Source: Coraliomargarita sp. (GTDB lineage Bacteria; Verrucomicrobiota; Verrucomicrobiia; Opitutales; UBA953). Taken from it: 64,000 nucleotides of DNA. A program made the position numbers and the translations under genes. This document shows positions 17,250 through 25,761 of the stretch, piece after piece. The DNA lies in NCBI GenBank assembly GCA_024638885.1, contig JAHEJL010000002.1, forward strand, positions 124,001 through 188,000, written 5' to 3'. How positions within the stretch are numbered: the first letter of the stretch is position 1; every line of letters begins with the position of its first letter. The notes beneath the pieces were generated by a model. It ran no database searches. It saw only the letters and a program-made list of their open reading frames with translations, and was not told where the DNA came from.

Positions 17250-18443
17250 TTATTTCGCGTATGCTTCCTTCGCCGCTTTCTGGAACTCGCGGCGGATGTC
17301 GCTCTGGTCGGAATTCTTGAGGTCGGTGCGCTGGATGAGCAGCACGTAGGCGCGCTTCTTGACGGGATCGATCCACGCCTGGGTGCCGAAGGCGCCGCCA
17401 TGGCCGAACGAGCCGACGCTGAGGCTCTCGGTGACTTCCTGCGGCTGGTGCACGACGTGGAAGCCGAGGCCCATGTGCATGCCCGGGGCGAAGCTGACCT
17501 TCGGGAGGTCGCCGAGCTGGTTCGTGGTCATCTGCTTCAGGGTCGCGGCCTTGAGGTAGCGCTTGCCGTTCAGTTCGCCGCCGTTGAGCAGCATCTGGTA
17601 GAGCTTCGCCAGGTCCTTGGCGCAGGAATAAAGGCCGCCGGCGGGGAAGGGCGTGCGCTTGAGGTCGTGGAGCGGTTCGCTGAAGCGGCTGTTCTTGGCT
17701 TCGACGAGGGCGCCGGTCTGCTTGTCCTTGCCGTAGGGTTTGGCGAGCACGTCCATATGGTCAGGATTCGGCCAGAAGGTGGTGTTCGGCATGTCGAGCG
17801 GGTCGAACAGGCGCTCCTGCATGAAGTCGGCGTAGGACTTGCCGCTGGCGACCTCGATGACGCGTCCGAGCAGGTTGATGGCGTTGTTGTTATAGGTCCA
17901 CTTGCTGCCAGGCTGGTCGGTCAGGGGCTTCTTGGCGTAGGCGTCGCACATCTCGGCGAACGGCATGGTGTCGACGGGCTGGTTCGGCGGCGTGGCCGGA
18001 GCGGTGTCGATGCCGCTGGTGTGGGTGAGCAGGTCCTTGACGGTCACGAGGCGCTGCGGGGCGACGAGGCCCTGCGCGGTCCTGACCTGGAGGCCCTTGA
18101 AGGCCGGGACATATTTCTCGAGCGGGTCGTCGAGCTTCACCTTGCCTTCTTCGACGAGCATCATGACGGCCATCGCGGTCATGGGCTTGGTCATCGAGGC
18201 GATCCAGAACATGGAGTCCTTGCTCATCGACCGCTTCTTGGCGACGTCCGCCAGGCCGAAGGCTTCGAGGGCGATGACGCCGTCCGGGCCGACCACGGCG
18301 GTCACGGCGCCGGTGATCTCTTCCTCGTCCACGAAGCGCTGCAACGCGAACGCGGTCACCGCGTTCTCATTGTCAGGCATGGGCTTGTCGGGCTTGCAGC
18401 CGCTCAGGAGCAGGAGGCCGAGGACGAGGCTCAGGAGACGCAT
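17250..18443 (-). CDS. Serine beta-lactamase-fold lipoprotein (esterase/class C-like)
   Basis: A 397-residue protein with a lipoprotein signal peptide (LLLLSGC, Cys16 to be lipidated). The penicillin-binding/class C fold is marked by S83-M-T-K86 (FWIASMTKPM), Y184-N-N186 (KWTYNNNAINLLGR) and a late HGG motif in SFGHGGAFGTQAW. Such proteins include class C beta-lactamases, D-aminopeptidases and EstB-like esterases; without substrate evidence the last is as likely as an antibiotic-resistance role. It is monocistronic, with repeat blocks on both sides. Confidence 0.87.
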   Translation of the reverse strand: MRLLSLVLGLLLLSGCKPDKPMPDNENAVTAFALQRFVDEEEITGAVTAVVGPDGVIALEAFGLADVAKKRSMSKDSMFWIASMTKPMTAMAVMMLVEEGKVKLDDPLEKYVPAFKGLQVRTAQGLVAPQRLVTVKDLLTHTSGIDTAPATPPNQPVDTMPFAEMCDAYAKKPLTDQPGSKWTYNNNAINLLGRVIEVASGKSYADFMQERLFDPLDMPNTTFWPNPDHMDVLAKPYGKDKQTGALVEAKNSRFSEPLHDLKRTPFPAGGLYSCAKDLAKLYQMLLNGGELNGKRYLKAATLKQMTTNQLGDLPKVSFAPGMHMGLGFHVVHQPQEVTESLSVGSFGHGGAFGTQAWIDPVKKRAYVLLIQRTDLKNSDQSDIRREFQKAAKEAYAK

Positions 18444-18825
18444 AGGTGTAGGCGGAAGATGGGCGAAGGCCGGAGGGGATAAAGGATGAAAAGGGAAGGA
18501 GGACTGAATCGAGGGCGGATGACTGCATCGAGGACAGATCGAGACAGCTCGCTCAAAGGGAAACCGGAGACCGGGAATAATGCTTTGGCTTTATGTACCC
18601 CAGCCAACCTCCGGTCTCCCTCGTCTGCCCCCCTTTGAGCCCTGCCTCCCTTGTCCACTCGTCAACTTGCCAACCGGCCAACTAGTCCGCCTCTTCCGGT
18701 CCCCCGAGCCTCTGGGCCTCTGAGCCTCCGGGCCTCTGAGCCTCCGGGCCTCTCGTTTGCCTCTCCCCTTGCTTCTGCTTCGCGGCAGTTCACCATGCCA
18801 GCCGTACCCCCTTTGTAGCCACCCC
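18444..18825. repeat. Intergenic repeat block
   Basis: No gene. 18552-18639 is a complete terminal-inverted-repeat element (CTCAAAGGGAAACCGG.. to ..CCCCCCTTTGAG). 18647-18755 is a TCAACTTGCCAACCGGCCAAC unit followed by four consecutive 11-15-bp GAGCCTC(T/C)GGGCCTCT repeats. 18775-18804 is CTGCTTCGCGGCAGTTCACC, close to the symporter start. Confidence 0.65.
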
Positions 18826-20073
18826 ATGCGCTTCCTCCGCCATCTTTACGTCCAAGTGCTGATCGGTGTCGTGGTCGGCGGTCTCATCGGCGCCTTCTAT
18901 CCGGGCTTCGGCTCGGAACTGAAGCCGGTCGGCGACGCGTTCGTCGCGCTGATCAAGATGCTGATCGGGCCGATCATCTTCACGACGGTCGTGGTCGGTC
19001 TCGCCGGTATGTCGGACCTGAAGCAGGCGGGCCGCGTCGGTCTCAAGGCTTTCGTCTATTTCGAGCTCGTCACGACGCTGGCCTTGGTGGTCGGCCTGAT
19101 CGTCGCCAACGTCTTCACGCCCGGGGCCGGCATCCATGCCACGGCCGCGAGCCTGCAGGCGAAGGCTTCGTCCGTCGCGGCTTATGAGACCGCCGCGCAC
19201 GGGCAGGGGGTCGTCGAATTCCTGCTGCACCTGATCCCGAAGACGTTCTTCAGCGCCTTCGTCGAAGGCGATGTCCTGCAGGTCCTGCTCCTCTCCTTGC
19301 TCTTCGGCGTGGCGCTGGGTCGCCTGGGCGACCATGGCCGCCCGGTGCTCAATCTGCTCAACGAGGTCTCCCGCGTCTTCTTCGGCATCGTCAGCATCGT
19401 CACCCAGCTCGCCCCGCTCGCGGCCGCGGGCGCGATGGCTTTCACCATCGGCAAGTATGGCCTCGGCTCGCTCCTCCAGCTCGGCCAGCTGATGCTCTGC
19501 GTCTACCTGACTTCGGCGATCTTCGTCTTCCTCGTCCTGGGCTCCGTCGCCCGCGCCTGCGGCTTCAGCCTCTGGAAGATCCTCCGCCTGATCAAGGAGG
19601 AGCTGGCCATCGTGCTGGGGACGTCTTCTTCGGAGTCGGCCTTGCCCGGCCTGATGGCCAAGATGGAAAAGGTCGGCTGCGCCCGGCCCACGGTCGGGCT
19701 CGTGGTGCCCGCCGGCTATTCCTTCAACCTCGATGGGACGTGCATCTACCTGACGATGGCCGCGCTGTTCATCGCCCAGGCCACCGACACGCCCATGACG
19801 CTTGCCCAGCAGCTTGGCCTGCTCGCGGTGCTCTTGATCACCTCGAAGGGCGCCGCCGGGGTCACGGGCAGCGGTTTCATCACGCTCGCCGCCACGCTCG
19901 CGACGACCGGACATGTGCCCGTCGCCGGCATCGCGCTCATCCTCGGCGTCGACCGCTTCATGTCCGAAGCCCGCGCCATCACCAATTTCATCGGCAACGC
20001 CGTCGCCACCCTCGTCATCTCCAAGTGGAACGGGGATTTCGACGAGACCAAGGGCGGGGAAGTATTGAGGTAG
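18826..20073 (+). CDS. Dicarboxylate/amino acid:cation symporter (DAACS family)
   Basis: A 415-residue integral membrane protein of the DctA/GltP family. It has about eight hydrophobic segments, starting [20 protein letters not shown]. Family signatures include [15 protein letters not shown] [16 protein letters not shown], the serine-rich hairpin [33 protein letters not shown] (substrate/ion site), and [26 protein letters not shown] near the C-terminus. It probably imports C4-dicarboxylates or acidic amino acids with sodium or protons. Start at ATG 18826; the longer frame begins inside repeat sequence. Confidence 0.92.
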   Translation: MRFLRHLYVQVLIGVVVGGLIGAFYPGFGSELKPVGDAFVALIKMLIGPIIFTTVVVGLAGMSDLKQAGRVGLKAFVYFELVTTLALVVGLIVANVFTPGAGIHATAASLQAKASSVAAYETAAHGQGVVEFLLHLIPKTFFSAFVEGDVLQVLLLSLLFGVALGRLGDHGRPVLNLLNEVSRVFFGIVSIVTQLAPLAAAGAMAFTIGKYGLGSLLQLGQLMLCVYLTSAIFVFLVLGSVARACGFSLWKILRLIKEELAIVLGTSSSESALPGLMAKMEKVGCARPTVGLVVPAGYSFNLDGTCIYLTMAALFIAQATDTPMTLAQQLGLLAVLLITSKGAAGVTGSGFITLAATLATTGHVPVAGIALILGVDRFMSEARAITNFIGNAVATLVISKWNGDFDETKGGEVLR

Positions 20074-20310
20074 TACGCGCGACGCTTCTCGTAGAGCCTG
20101 GGGAGCGGATGATGGGATACGCAAGGTAGGGCCGACCATCCTTGGTCGGCCGCGGTCGAGCAGGGATGCTCGACCCTACCCGATGCCTCCCCCTGCCACC
20201 CGTCGCTTGAATCGCTGCATCTTTCAGTTCCACCGAGCCTCTGAGCCTCCAGGCCTCTAGTGTGCACCCTTGCCCCCTTGTCACCTTGCCCACGTGCCCC
20301 CTATCGGGTG
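20074..20310. repeat. Intergenic repeats between convergent genes
   Basis: 20125-20180 is the GGTAGGG double-hairpin cassette in inverted orientation relative to 16991; the match extends into the flank GATGGGATACGCAA. 20224-20300 has the CCACCGAGCCTCTGAGCCTC unit and short TTGCCC/CACGTGCCCC repeats. Confidence 0.6.
20125..20180. repeat. GGTAGGG double-hairpin cassette, copy 2 (inverted)
   Basis: 56 bp, the reverse complement of the other copies: GGTAGGGCCGACCA/TGGTCGGCC stem first, then GTCGAGCA/TGCTCGAC, ending CCCTACC. It sits between two convergent genes. Confidence 0.85.
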
Positions 20311-21570
20311 CTACTTCTTCCCCTTCTTCGGGTCGCCAAAAATCCCCGCCCTCGGCAACGTCACCATCTTGAACTCGCCGCCGGAAGCGGCGACGCAGCG
20401 CTTGTATAGGTCCTGCGGTTCCTTGGAGGTCGAATAGATATACAACCGCGGGGCCTTGTGGTCCGTCGCCAGCGCGAAGGTGTTCACCCAGCGGTCTTCC
20501 CAGGCCTTCTCGGCGTCGGTGCGGCTGTCGCTGTCTTTCTTGAGGTCGGCGTCGAAGACGAGCTGCGGGATGGTGTTTCCCTTGGAGCGGTATTGGACGA
20601 TGCCGTCTTCAAAGTCCGAGAAGATGACGATGGCGTCGTATTGCTTCTGCGAGAGCATGACGTCGATCCACGCGCCGACGCCGCCGGTGCGGAACTGCGC
20701 GTCCTTGCCGTTGAGGAGGTTGCGGCCGCCCGGGCTGAACTTACCAGGGTCGTTGGCGGACATGCGTCGCCCGCCGTTACGGTTGGCCGCGATCTGCTCG
20801 ACGGTCTCGATCGGGTATTTCTGGTTCGGCTTACCGCCGACGACTTCGCCGTCCAAGTTCAGGTTGAAGATGCCGTAGTAGCGGAAGACGTCGGCGCTGG
20901 GGAACTGTTCCTTGATCTGCTTCTCGACGCCGGCGAGGTAGGGTTCCATCGACGCCGAGTTGTCGAAATAGACCGCGATGTGCGCGGCGCTGATCTTCAT
21001 GCCCATCACCGAACGCCCGGTGAAGTTCTTGCCGCCCTTGCCGACCCCGAGACCGCCGCCTACGCCTCCGCCCGCTCCGCCGCCGAAGCCTTTCGAGGTC
21101 GTGGTCATGGCGCCGAGCGCGGCACGGCTGACGTCCGGCATCTCCGGTAGCGCCAGCTGGGCGTTGGCGTTCTTGGAGGTAAGCTTGGTGGCGCTCTTGG
21201 TGAGGCTCTTCGGCGTGCTGGGCTTGACCTTCGTCTTCTGGGCGAGGGCGCGTTCGCCGCCGCGGCCTCCGCCCGCGCCGGTGGCGAAGGAGTTCGGCTC
21301 TTGCTTATGGTTGGTGGCGACGGACACAACCCAGGCGGTGGCGATGAAAAGCAACAGGCCGTGAATCAGCAGCGAGACCACGAGGCCTTGTCCGCCGAAC
21401 CGGAAGACGCGGTGGCTGAAGAGCGACGGCTTAGGCGCGGCCGCAGGGGTCGGCTCCGGTGCCGGTTCCGGCGCAGCCGCGGCCACGGTCTCCGCCGGAG
21501 GGGGCGGAGGCGGCGGGGGCGTCGGCGCGCGGGCGCGCAGACGGGGCGGCTTGGGCGGGGTGGAATCCAC
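20311..21570 (-). CDS. TonB-like N-terminus plus VWA-like domain protein
   Basis: A 419-residue protein with a GTG start. Residues 1-45 are Pro/Ala-rich (PTPPPPPPPPAE), followed by one membrane segment (about 60-82, GLVVSLLIHGLLLFIATAWVVS) and a Gly-rich linker, an arrangement like TonB/ExbD-associated proteins. From about residue 195 there is a von Willebrand A-like fold with a MIDAS-type DxSxS start (VYFDNSASMEPY) and the later strand YDAIVIFSDFEDGI. It probably sits in the inner membrane with the VWA domain in the periplasm. Its partner is not visible here. The poly-proline tail is notable given the many GYF_2 proteins nearby. Confidence 0.75.
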   Translation of the reverse strand: MDSTPPKPPRLRARAPTPPPPPPPPAETVAAAAPEPAPEPTPAAAPKPSLFSHRVFRFGGQGLVVSLLIHGLLLFIATAWVVSVATNHKQEPNSFATGAGGGRGGERALAQKTKVKPSTPKSLTKSATKLTSKNANAQLALPEMPDVSRAALGAMTTTSKGFGGGAGGGVGGGLGVGKGGKNFTGRSVMGMKISAAHIAVYFDNSASMEPYLAGVEKQIKEQFPSADVFRYYGIFNLNLDGEVVGGKPNQKYPIETVEQIAANRNGGRRMSANDPGKFSPGGRNLLNGKDAQFRTGGVGAWIDVMLSQKQYDAIVIFSDFEDGIVQYRSKGNTIPQLVFDADLKKDSDSRTDAEKAWEDRWVNTFALATDHKAPRLYIYSTSKEPQDLYKRCVAASGGEFKMVTLPRAGIFGDPKKGKK

Positions 21571-21678
21571 GAAGGAGTCGTAGGACTACAATAACCCTGC
21601 GGATAAGGAAAGGTTAAGTCACGCGACCGTGCCCGTCGCGAGGGGGACTGCTGGCATGGTGAACGGCTGCGAAGCAAC

Positions 21679-21727
21679 GGCCGCCGCATGGTGGCCGCAA
21701 GGTAGGGGCAGGACTACGTCATGCCCC
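21679..21727. repeat. Two-hairpin repeat (GGCCGCC + GGGGCA)
   Basis: Stem-loop GGCCGCC-GCAT-GGTGGCC, linker GCAAGGTA, then hairpin GGGGCA..GAC-TAC-GTC..TGCCCC. The same arrangement recurs at 24312-24359 and 34095-34143. Confidence 0.7.
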
Positions 21728-21893
21728 CTGACATTTCATCTCAGGTGGCGGGTGGCAGCCCTGGGTGGCAGGTGGCAGGACGATGCATAACTCAAAGGGG
21801 AACCGGAGACCGGGATTAATGCTGCGGTCATATGCCCCAGCCAATCATCCGGTCTCCCCAGGGTGCCCTCATTATCACTGCATCTCTGCCTTG

Positions 21894-22001
21894 GGTAGGG
21901 CGGGCTCTCCGAGCCCGCCGTTCGTCGATCGACATACGAACTTTTTATACGTTTCTAAACTCTCTCTATTCAACGGCGGGCTCGGAGAGCCACGCCCTAC
22001 C
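21894..22001. repeat. 108-bp MITE-like inverted repeat
   Basis: Outer ends GGTAGGGCG and CGCCCTACC. The arms GGGCTCTCCGAGCCCGCCGTT and its reverse complement (starting CAACGGCGGGCTC) face each other across about 45 bp of AT-rich sequence with no ORF. Each arm can itself fold (GGCGGGCTC/GAGCCCGCC). The size and structure resemble a non-autonomous palindromic element. Confidence 0.75.
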
Positions 22002-22178
22002 TGCTGCCTCTCTGGCCAACCGGCCAACTGATCAACCGTTCAACTAATGTGACTCTTTCTGATCAACCAAGCTCCTAGTCTCCGGGCCTCTCATTTATCT
22101 CCCTTGTCCACTCGTCGCCTTGCTAGGCTGCCCGCTGGTTTGATGCGATTCCTATACTCGATACTCCCTCCGCCGCTT

Positions 22179-24224
22179 TCAGCTGCGGGCAAATTGCGGA
22201 TGCCCCTCGATCTTCTTCACGACGGCTTCCTGCTGCTCGGGCGTCAGGCCTTCGGGGAACTTCTTCGTCGAGCGGCGCCAGCGATCCAGCCATTCTTCGC
22301 CCACCAGCGGGAACGGGCAGGGCGTGGGGAATCCCGGGCTGAGAGCGACGATGGTCTCTTTCTTGGAGCCGGTGCCTTCGCCGTTGGCGACGTAGAAGCC
22401 GGCGTGGAGCAGGGCGACGCGCATGGTCGTCGACGAGCAATAGGTGAAGAGCTGCGCCGACTTCTTTGGGTCGCAGAAGGCGAAGAGCTTCTGGAACGAC
22501 TCGAGCTCCCAGCAGTCGGCGTTGGTCTTCTGCGAGAAGAAGTCGTAGTAGATGATGTCCGGCGCGGCGGAGGCCTGCGAGGCCAGCTGCCAGAAGTCGC
22601 CGACATGCAGGTCCCAGCTGAGGCCGGGGAACTGGCGCGACTGCCAGGTGCCGCGGGCGAGCACGGCGTCGGGGCCTGAGTGACGCAGGTATTCGAAACG
22701 GTTCTTGTGCGTCATGGCCAGGCGCAGCGAATCGAGGTCGTTCTCGAAGCTGATGACCTTCATGTTGCGCACGGGACCCTTGGCGGCTTCGGCTTCGTAG
22801 CACTGGATGGACGCCATCGCGTTGGCGGCGGCGCCGAGGCCAAGGTCCCAGATGACGATCGGGGCGGCGGTCTCCGGAGTCTGGCCTTCCGGGAGCTTCA
22901 GGCGTTCGGCGAGCCTGGCCTGGTCGATGTACAGCGCCTTGGCTTCGTCCATGGGGGCGCGACGGAGGTGCATGATCTCACCGGACGAGATCTGGCGGAT
23001 GTTCGCGTAACCGCCGACCTCATGGATGTGCACTTCGTAGTCGCCGAGGGTGCGCGGCCGGCGTTCCTTGCCGACCTTCGGCGGGACGGCGGGATTATCC
23101 ATGTCTTCGACCTGCAGGAACTGCCGGCGGTCGTGGTAATACGCCAGGAAGGTGTCATCCAGGATGCTCTGGCGGATCTCGCGCATCATCTGGTGGTAGA
23201 AGAAGATGTTGTGCTGGCCGAGGAGCGTCCAGCCGAGCGGCTCCTGGGTCTTGGTGAGGTGGTGCAGGTAGCCGCGCGAATACTTGGCGCAGACGGGGCA
23301 CTTGCACTTCGCGTCGATCTTCTCCTCGGAGAACTTATAGATCGAGCGGCGCAGCTGCAGGATGCCGCGGGAGGTGTAGGCGGTGCCGAACTGGGCGACC
23401 TTGTTCGGGATGATGCAATCGAACATGTCGACGCCGCGGTGCACGGCTTCGAGGAGGTCGAGCGGGGTGCCGACGCCCATGAGGTAGCGCGGCTTGTCGT
23501 GCGGCAGCAGGGCCGCGGCGATCTCGCACGTGTCCTCGCGCTGGCTCTTGCCTTCGCCGACCGCGAGGCCGCCGATGGCGAAACCGTCGAACGGCAGCTG
23601 GGTCAGGCCGTCGGCGCTGATCTTGCGGAGGTCGGGGTAGAGGGCGCCCTGGACAATCGCGAACATCGACTGCGGGGAGTCGCCGCGGGCCTTGAGGCTG
23701 CGGATGGCCCAGCGATGGGTGATCTCGAGCGCTTCCTTGGCCGTGGCCTTGTCGGCGGTCGACGGGATGCACTGGTCGAGCACCATCATGATGTCGCTGC
23801 CGATGGCGACCTGCGTGCCGATGCTGGTCTCGGGGCTGAGCAGGTGGATGGCGCCGTCGACGTAACTGCGGAACTCGGCGCCTTCTTCCTTCATGTTGCG
23901 CGCGTGCGGCAGCGAGAAGATCTGGAAACCGCCGGAGTCGGTGAGGAAGGATTTCTCCCAGCCGGTGAACTTATGGATGCCGCCGAAACTCTTGAAGACC
24001 TCGGGGCCCGGACGGAGGAGCAGGTGATAGGTGTTCGCCAGCAGGATCTGGGAGCCGGACTCGAGCAGGGTATCGAACGTCTGCGCCTTGACCGTCGCCT
24101 GGGTGCCCACGGGCATGAATAGCGGGGTCTTCACCTCGTTGTGCAGGGTGCGGAACGTCGCCGCCCGGGCGCGCGAGCCGGTGGCCGTCGCCTCGAGTTT
24201 GAAATTCAGCCGGCTGGTGGACAT
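22179..24224 (-). CDS. tgt: Fused queuine/preQ1 tRNA-ribosyltransferase and MnmD-like methyltransferase
   Basis: A 681-residue protein against about 375 for ordinary Tgt. Residues 1-375 are a complete bacterial tRNA-guanine transglycosylase: general base D96 in TDSGGFQIFSL, nucleophile D269 in VDMFDCIIPNK, zinc ligands C307, C309, C312 and H338. It exchanges G34 for preQ1 in tRNAs with GUN anticodons. After a linker with DYEVHIHEVGGYANIR, residues about 410-630 form a SAM-dependent methyltransferase: motif I VIWDLGLGAAANAMAS (D460), IIYYDFFSQKTNADCWELES, LFTYCSSTTMRVALLHAGF and GTGSKKETIVAL. This matches the MnmC N-terminal (MnmD/DUF752) enzymes that methylate nm5U34. Both halves therefore target the wobble base, though different nucleotides. 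The first half is certain; the target of the second is inferred from motifs. Confidence 0.9.
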   Translation of the reverse strand: MSTSRLNFKLEATATGSRARAATFRTLHNEVKTPLFMPVGTQATVKAQTFDTLLESGSQILLANTYHLLLRPGPEVFKSFGGIHKFTGWEKSFLTDSGGFQIFSLPHARNMKEEGAEFRSYVDGAIHLLSPETSIGTQVAIGSDIMMVLDQCIPSTADKATAKEALEITHRWAIRSLKARGDSPQSMFAIVQGALYPDLRKISADGLTQLPFDGFAIGGLAVGEGKSQREDTCEIAAALLPHDKPRYLMGVGTPLDLLEAVHRGVDMFDCIIPNKVAQFGTAYTSRGILQLRRSIYKFSEEKIDAKCKCPVCAKYSRGYLHHLTKTQEPLGWTLLGQHNIFFYHQMMREIRQSILDDTFLAYYHDRRQFLQVEDMDNPAVPPKVGKERRPRTLGDYEVHIHEVGGYANIRQISSGEIMHLRRAPMDEAKALYIDQARLAERLKLPEGQTPETAAPIVIWDLGLGAAANAMASIQCYEAEAAKGPVRNMKVISFENDLDSLRLAMTHKNRFEYLRHSGPDAVLARGTWQSRQFPGLSWDLHVGDFWQLASQASAAPDIIYYDFFSQKTNADCWELESFQKLFAFCDPKKSAQLFTYCSSTTMRVALLHAGFYVANGEGTGSKKETIVALSPGFPTPCPFPLVGEEWLDRWRRSTKKFPEGLTPEQQEAVVKKIEGHPQFARS

Positions 24225-24401
24225 CGCGGCCCATCTCGGGGCAAAGGGACAAAAGTGTAAAGGGACAAAGACAGGCCGCGCTCAGCGGTTGGCGGTAAGC
24301 GGTTGGCGGCAGGCCGCCGCATGGTGGCCGCAGGGTAGGGGCAGGGCTACGTCATGCCCGATCAGCGTTGTCTGTGTTCCCCACCGCCAATACCTGACAT
24401 G

Positions 24402-24457
24402 GGTAGGGTCGAGCATCCTTGCTCGACCGCGGCCGGCCAAGGATGGCCAGCCCTACC
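24402..24457. repeat. GGTAGGG double-hairpin cassette, copy 3
   Basis: 56 bp with the same two stems. The second is GGCCGGCCA/TGGCCAGCC, showing compensatory or coupled changes relative to the GGCCGACCA/TGGTCGGCC version in other copies. Confidence 0.8.
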
Positions 24458-24603
24458 TCCACCACTCAAAGGGAAACCGGAGACCGGAATGAATGCTGCG
24501 GTCATGCATCCAGCTAAATATCCGGCTTCCCCTGTACCTCTGTCGCTCTCCCCGCCACCCGCCACCTGAGGCCGCCACTGCCACCCGGAACGCCGTCTCA
24601 CGC

Positions 24604-24634
24604 TTTCACCTTTGCACTTTTGCACTTTTGCACC
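24604..24634 (+). repeat. TTTGCAC leader repeat (copy before 24652 gene)
   Basis: Consecutive CACCTTTG-CACTTTTG-CACTTTTG-CACC units end 17 bp before the ATG at 24652. A near-identical block precedes the start at 25762, and a related one precedes tgt. Confidence 0.55.
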
Positions 24635-24651
24635 TGACTTTGGGCCTCCCC

Positions 24652-25407
24652 ATGAAATCCCTCCTCCCCCTCCTCCTGGTCGCCACCGCTTTCGCGGCCG
24701 ACGCTCCTAAGCTCCCGGCGATCCCCGCCGAATCCATCGCCAAGAAGGGCGAGCTGCTCTTCGCCGATGATTTCTCCGGCAAGGCCGACAAGCGCTGGGT
24801 CCGCGTGGTCGACACCTTCAAGGTCGCCGATGGCGCCCTCGTCGGCACCCAGACCCGCGTGAAGGACGAGCCCTCCAAGGACGGCAAGTCCGTCATCAAG
24901 GCCCATGCCGCCGTCTACGGCCTCGAAGTCCCGAACAAGGACTCCGTCGTGGAAGTCCGCATCAAGCTCGACGGCGCCTCGATGGTCGACGTCGAACTCG
25001 ACGACCGTAACTTCACCGGCTGCCACTACGGCCACATCTGCCGCGCCCAGGTTCGTTACGATGCCAAGGCCAAGAAGGGCTCCGTCCAGATCATCGACGA
25101 AAAGGATGGCGGCATGAAGAACGAGATCCGCGCCATGCTGCAGGATCCCGCCAAGAAGGCCGAAGGCCAGAAGCTCCTCGTCGGTCGCTCCGCCACGTTC
25201 CCGGCCGACGTCAAGCCGGGCGAATGGCAGACCCTCGTCGTCGAGATCGTCGACGACCAGATCCGCGTCGTCCTCGACGGCAAGGCGGTCGGTTACCTCA
25301 AGTCCTCCGGTATCGCCCACGCTACCAAGACCCGCTACGAATTCGGCGTCGCCGGGCAGAGCGGCCAGTTCGACGACCTGAAGATCTACAGCGCCTCGGC
25401 CAAGTAA
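24652..25407 (+). CDS. Secreted LamG/DUF1080-like protein
   Basis: A 251-residue protein with a signal peptide (MKSLLPLLLVATAFAAD). The body looks like a concanavalin/LamG-type beta-sandwich related to DUF1080: LLFADDFSGKADKRWVRV, VADGALVGTQTR, then paired strands SVVEVRIKLDGASMVDVELD and GEWQTLVVEIVDDQIRVVLDG, ending YEFGVAGQSGQFDDLKIY. It probably binds or modifies a glycan outside the cytoplasm. It is monocistronic: followed by a hairpin (25415-25455) and a convincing intrinsic terminator (25486-25510). Confidence 0.75.
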   Translation: MKSLLPLLLVATAFAADAPKLPAIPAESIAKKGELLFADDFSGKADKRWVRVVDTFKVADGALVGTQTRVKDEPSKDGKSVIKAHAAVYGLEVPNKDSVVEVRIKLDGASMVDVELDDRNFTGCHYGHICRAQVRYDAKAKKGSVQIIDEKDGGMKNEIRAMLQDPAKKAEGQKLLVGRSATFPADVKPGEWQTLVVEIVDDQIRVVLDGKAVGYLKSSGIAHATKTRYEFGVAGQSGQFDDLKIYSASAK

Positions 25408-25414
25408 GCGCAAT

Positions 25415-25455
25415 GGGGTCTGACTTCGTTCGGAATTCTGAACGTGTCTGACCCC
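25415..25455. repeat. REP-like hairpin after the 24652 gene
   Basis: Begins 8 bp after the stop codon: GGGGTC-TGACTT-CGTTC, an 8-base loop containing GAATTC, then GAACG-TGTCT-GACCCC. Two stems (6 and 5 bp) are separated by a symmetric internal loop. The GGGGTCTGAC/GTCTGACCCC ends resemble extragenic palindromes of other bacteria; it may protect the 3' end of the mRNA. Confidence 0.5.
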
Positions 25456-25485
25456 GTTAGCGCGGCCTAGTCGCCGCCCCGAATC

Positions 25486-25510
25486 AGCCTCCGTCATAGG
25501 AGGCTTTTTT
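25486..25510 (+). terminator. Intrinsic terminator
   Basis: Perfect 7-bp stem AGCCTCC / GGAGGCT with loop GTCATA, followed directly by a run of T. It lies 79 bp downstream of the stop at 25407 and is the clearest rho-independent terminator in the window. Confidence 0.85.
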
Positions 25511-25532
25511 GTGCCTGTTGATAGAGTCGTTT

Positions 25533-25705
25533 CAGGTGGCGGGTGGCGGCCCCGGGTGGCAGGTGGCAGGCAGATATGTCGCTCACGGGGAAACCGGAAA
25601 CCGGGAAGGATGCTGCGGCCCTATGTCCTCAGCCAACTATCAGATCTCCCATGTGTCTTTGCCTCTCCCTGCCACCCGCCTCCTGAGGCCGCCACCTGCC
25701 ACCCG
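25533..25705. repeat. Nested inverted repeat block (D-B-D)
   Basis: Outer arms CAGGTGGCGGGTGGCGG (25533-25571) and the inverted CCGCCACCTGCCACCCG type (25667-25705) enclose a terminal-inverted-repeat element at 25582-25650 (CTCACGGGGAAACCGG to CAGATCTCCC). The following 25718-25750 is the TTTGCAC leader repeat before the next gene. Confidence 0.65.
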
Positions 25706-25761
25706 TATCGGTGTCTCTTTCACCTTTGCACTTTTGCACCTTTGCACCTGTATCCCATCAC

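Larger units (their letters stand above)
21571..22178. repeat. Long intergenic repeat block
   Basis: 608 bp without a gene. It contains 21648-21675 (inverted copy of the CTGCTTCGCAGCCGTTCACC repeat), 21679-21727 (GGCCGCC..GGTGGCC hairpin joined by GGTAGGGG to a GGGGCA..TGCCCC hairpin), and 21742-21778 (GGTGGCGGGTGGCAG unit). It also holds 21791-21860 (terminal-inverted-repeat element), 21894-22001 (large GGTAGGG-bracketed inverted repeat), 22012-22099 (GGCCAACCGGCCAACTG..GGGCCTCT unit) and 22150-22168 (ATACTC repeats running up to the 3' end of the tRNA-modification gene). Confidence 0.65.
24225..24651. repeat. Intergenic repeat block between divergent genes
   Basis: 427 bp. It contains 24241-24270 (AAAGGGACAAAAGTGTAAAGGG, pyrimidine-rich on the tgt strand just before its start), 24312-24359 (two-hairpin repeat), 24402-24457 (double-hairpin cassette) and 24465-24532 (terminal-inverted-repeat element, right end shortened). 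It also holds 24540-24590 (CCGCCACCCGCCACCTGAGG unit) and 24604-24634 (CACCTTTGCACTTTTGCACT leader repeat before the 24652 gene). Confidence 0.65.

Noticed and set aside
18647..18755. CRISPR-like look of tandem GAGCCTC repeats
   Set aside because: Units are only 11-15 bp, directly tandem, without unique spacers of constant length, and no cas genes are present.
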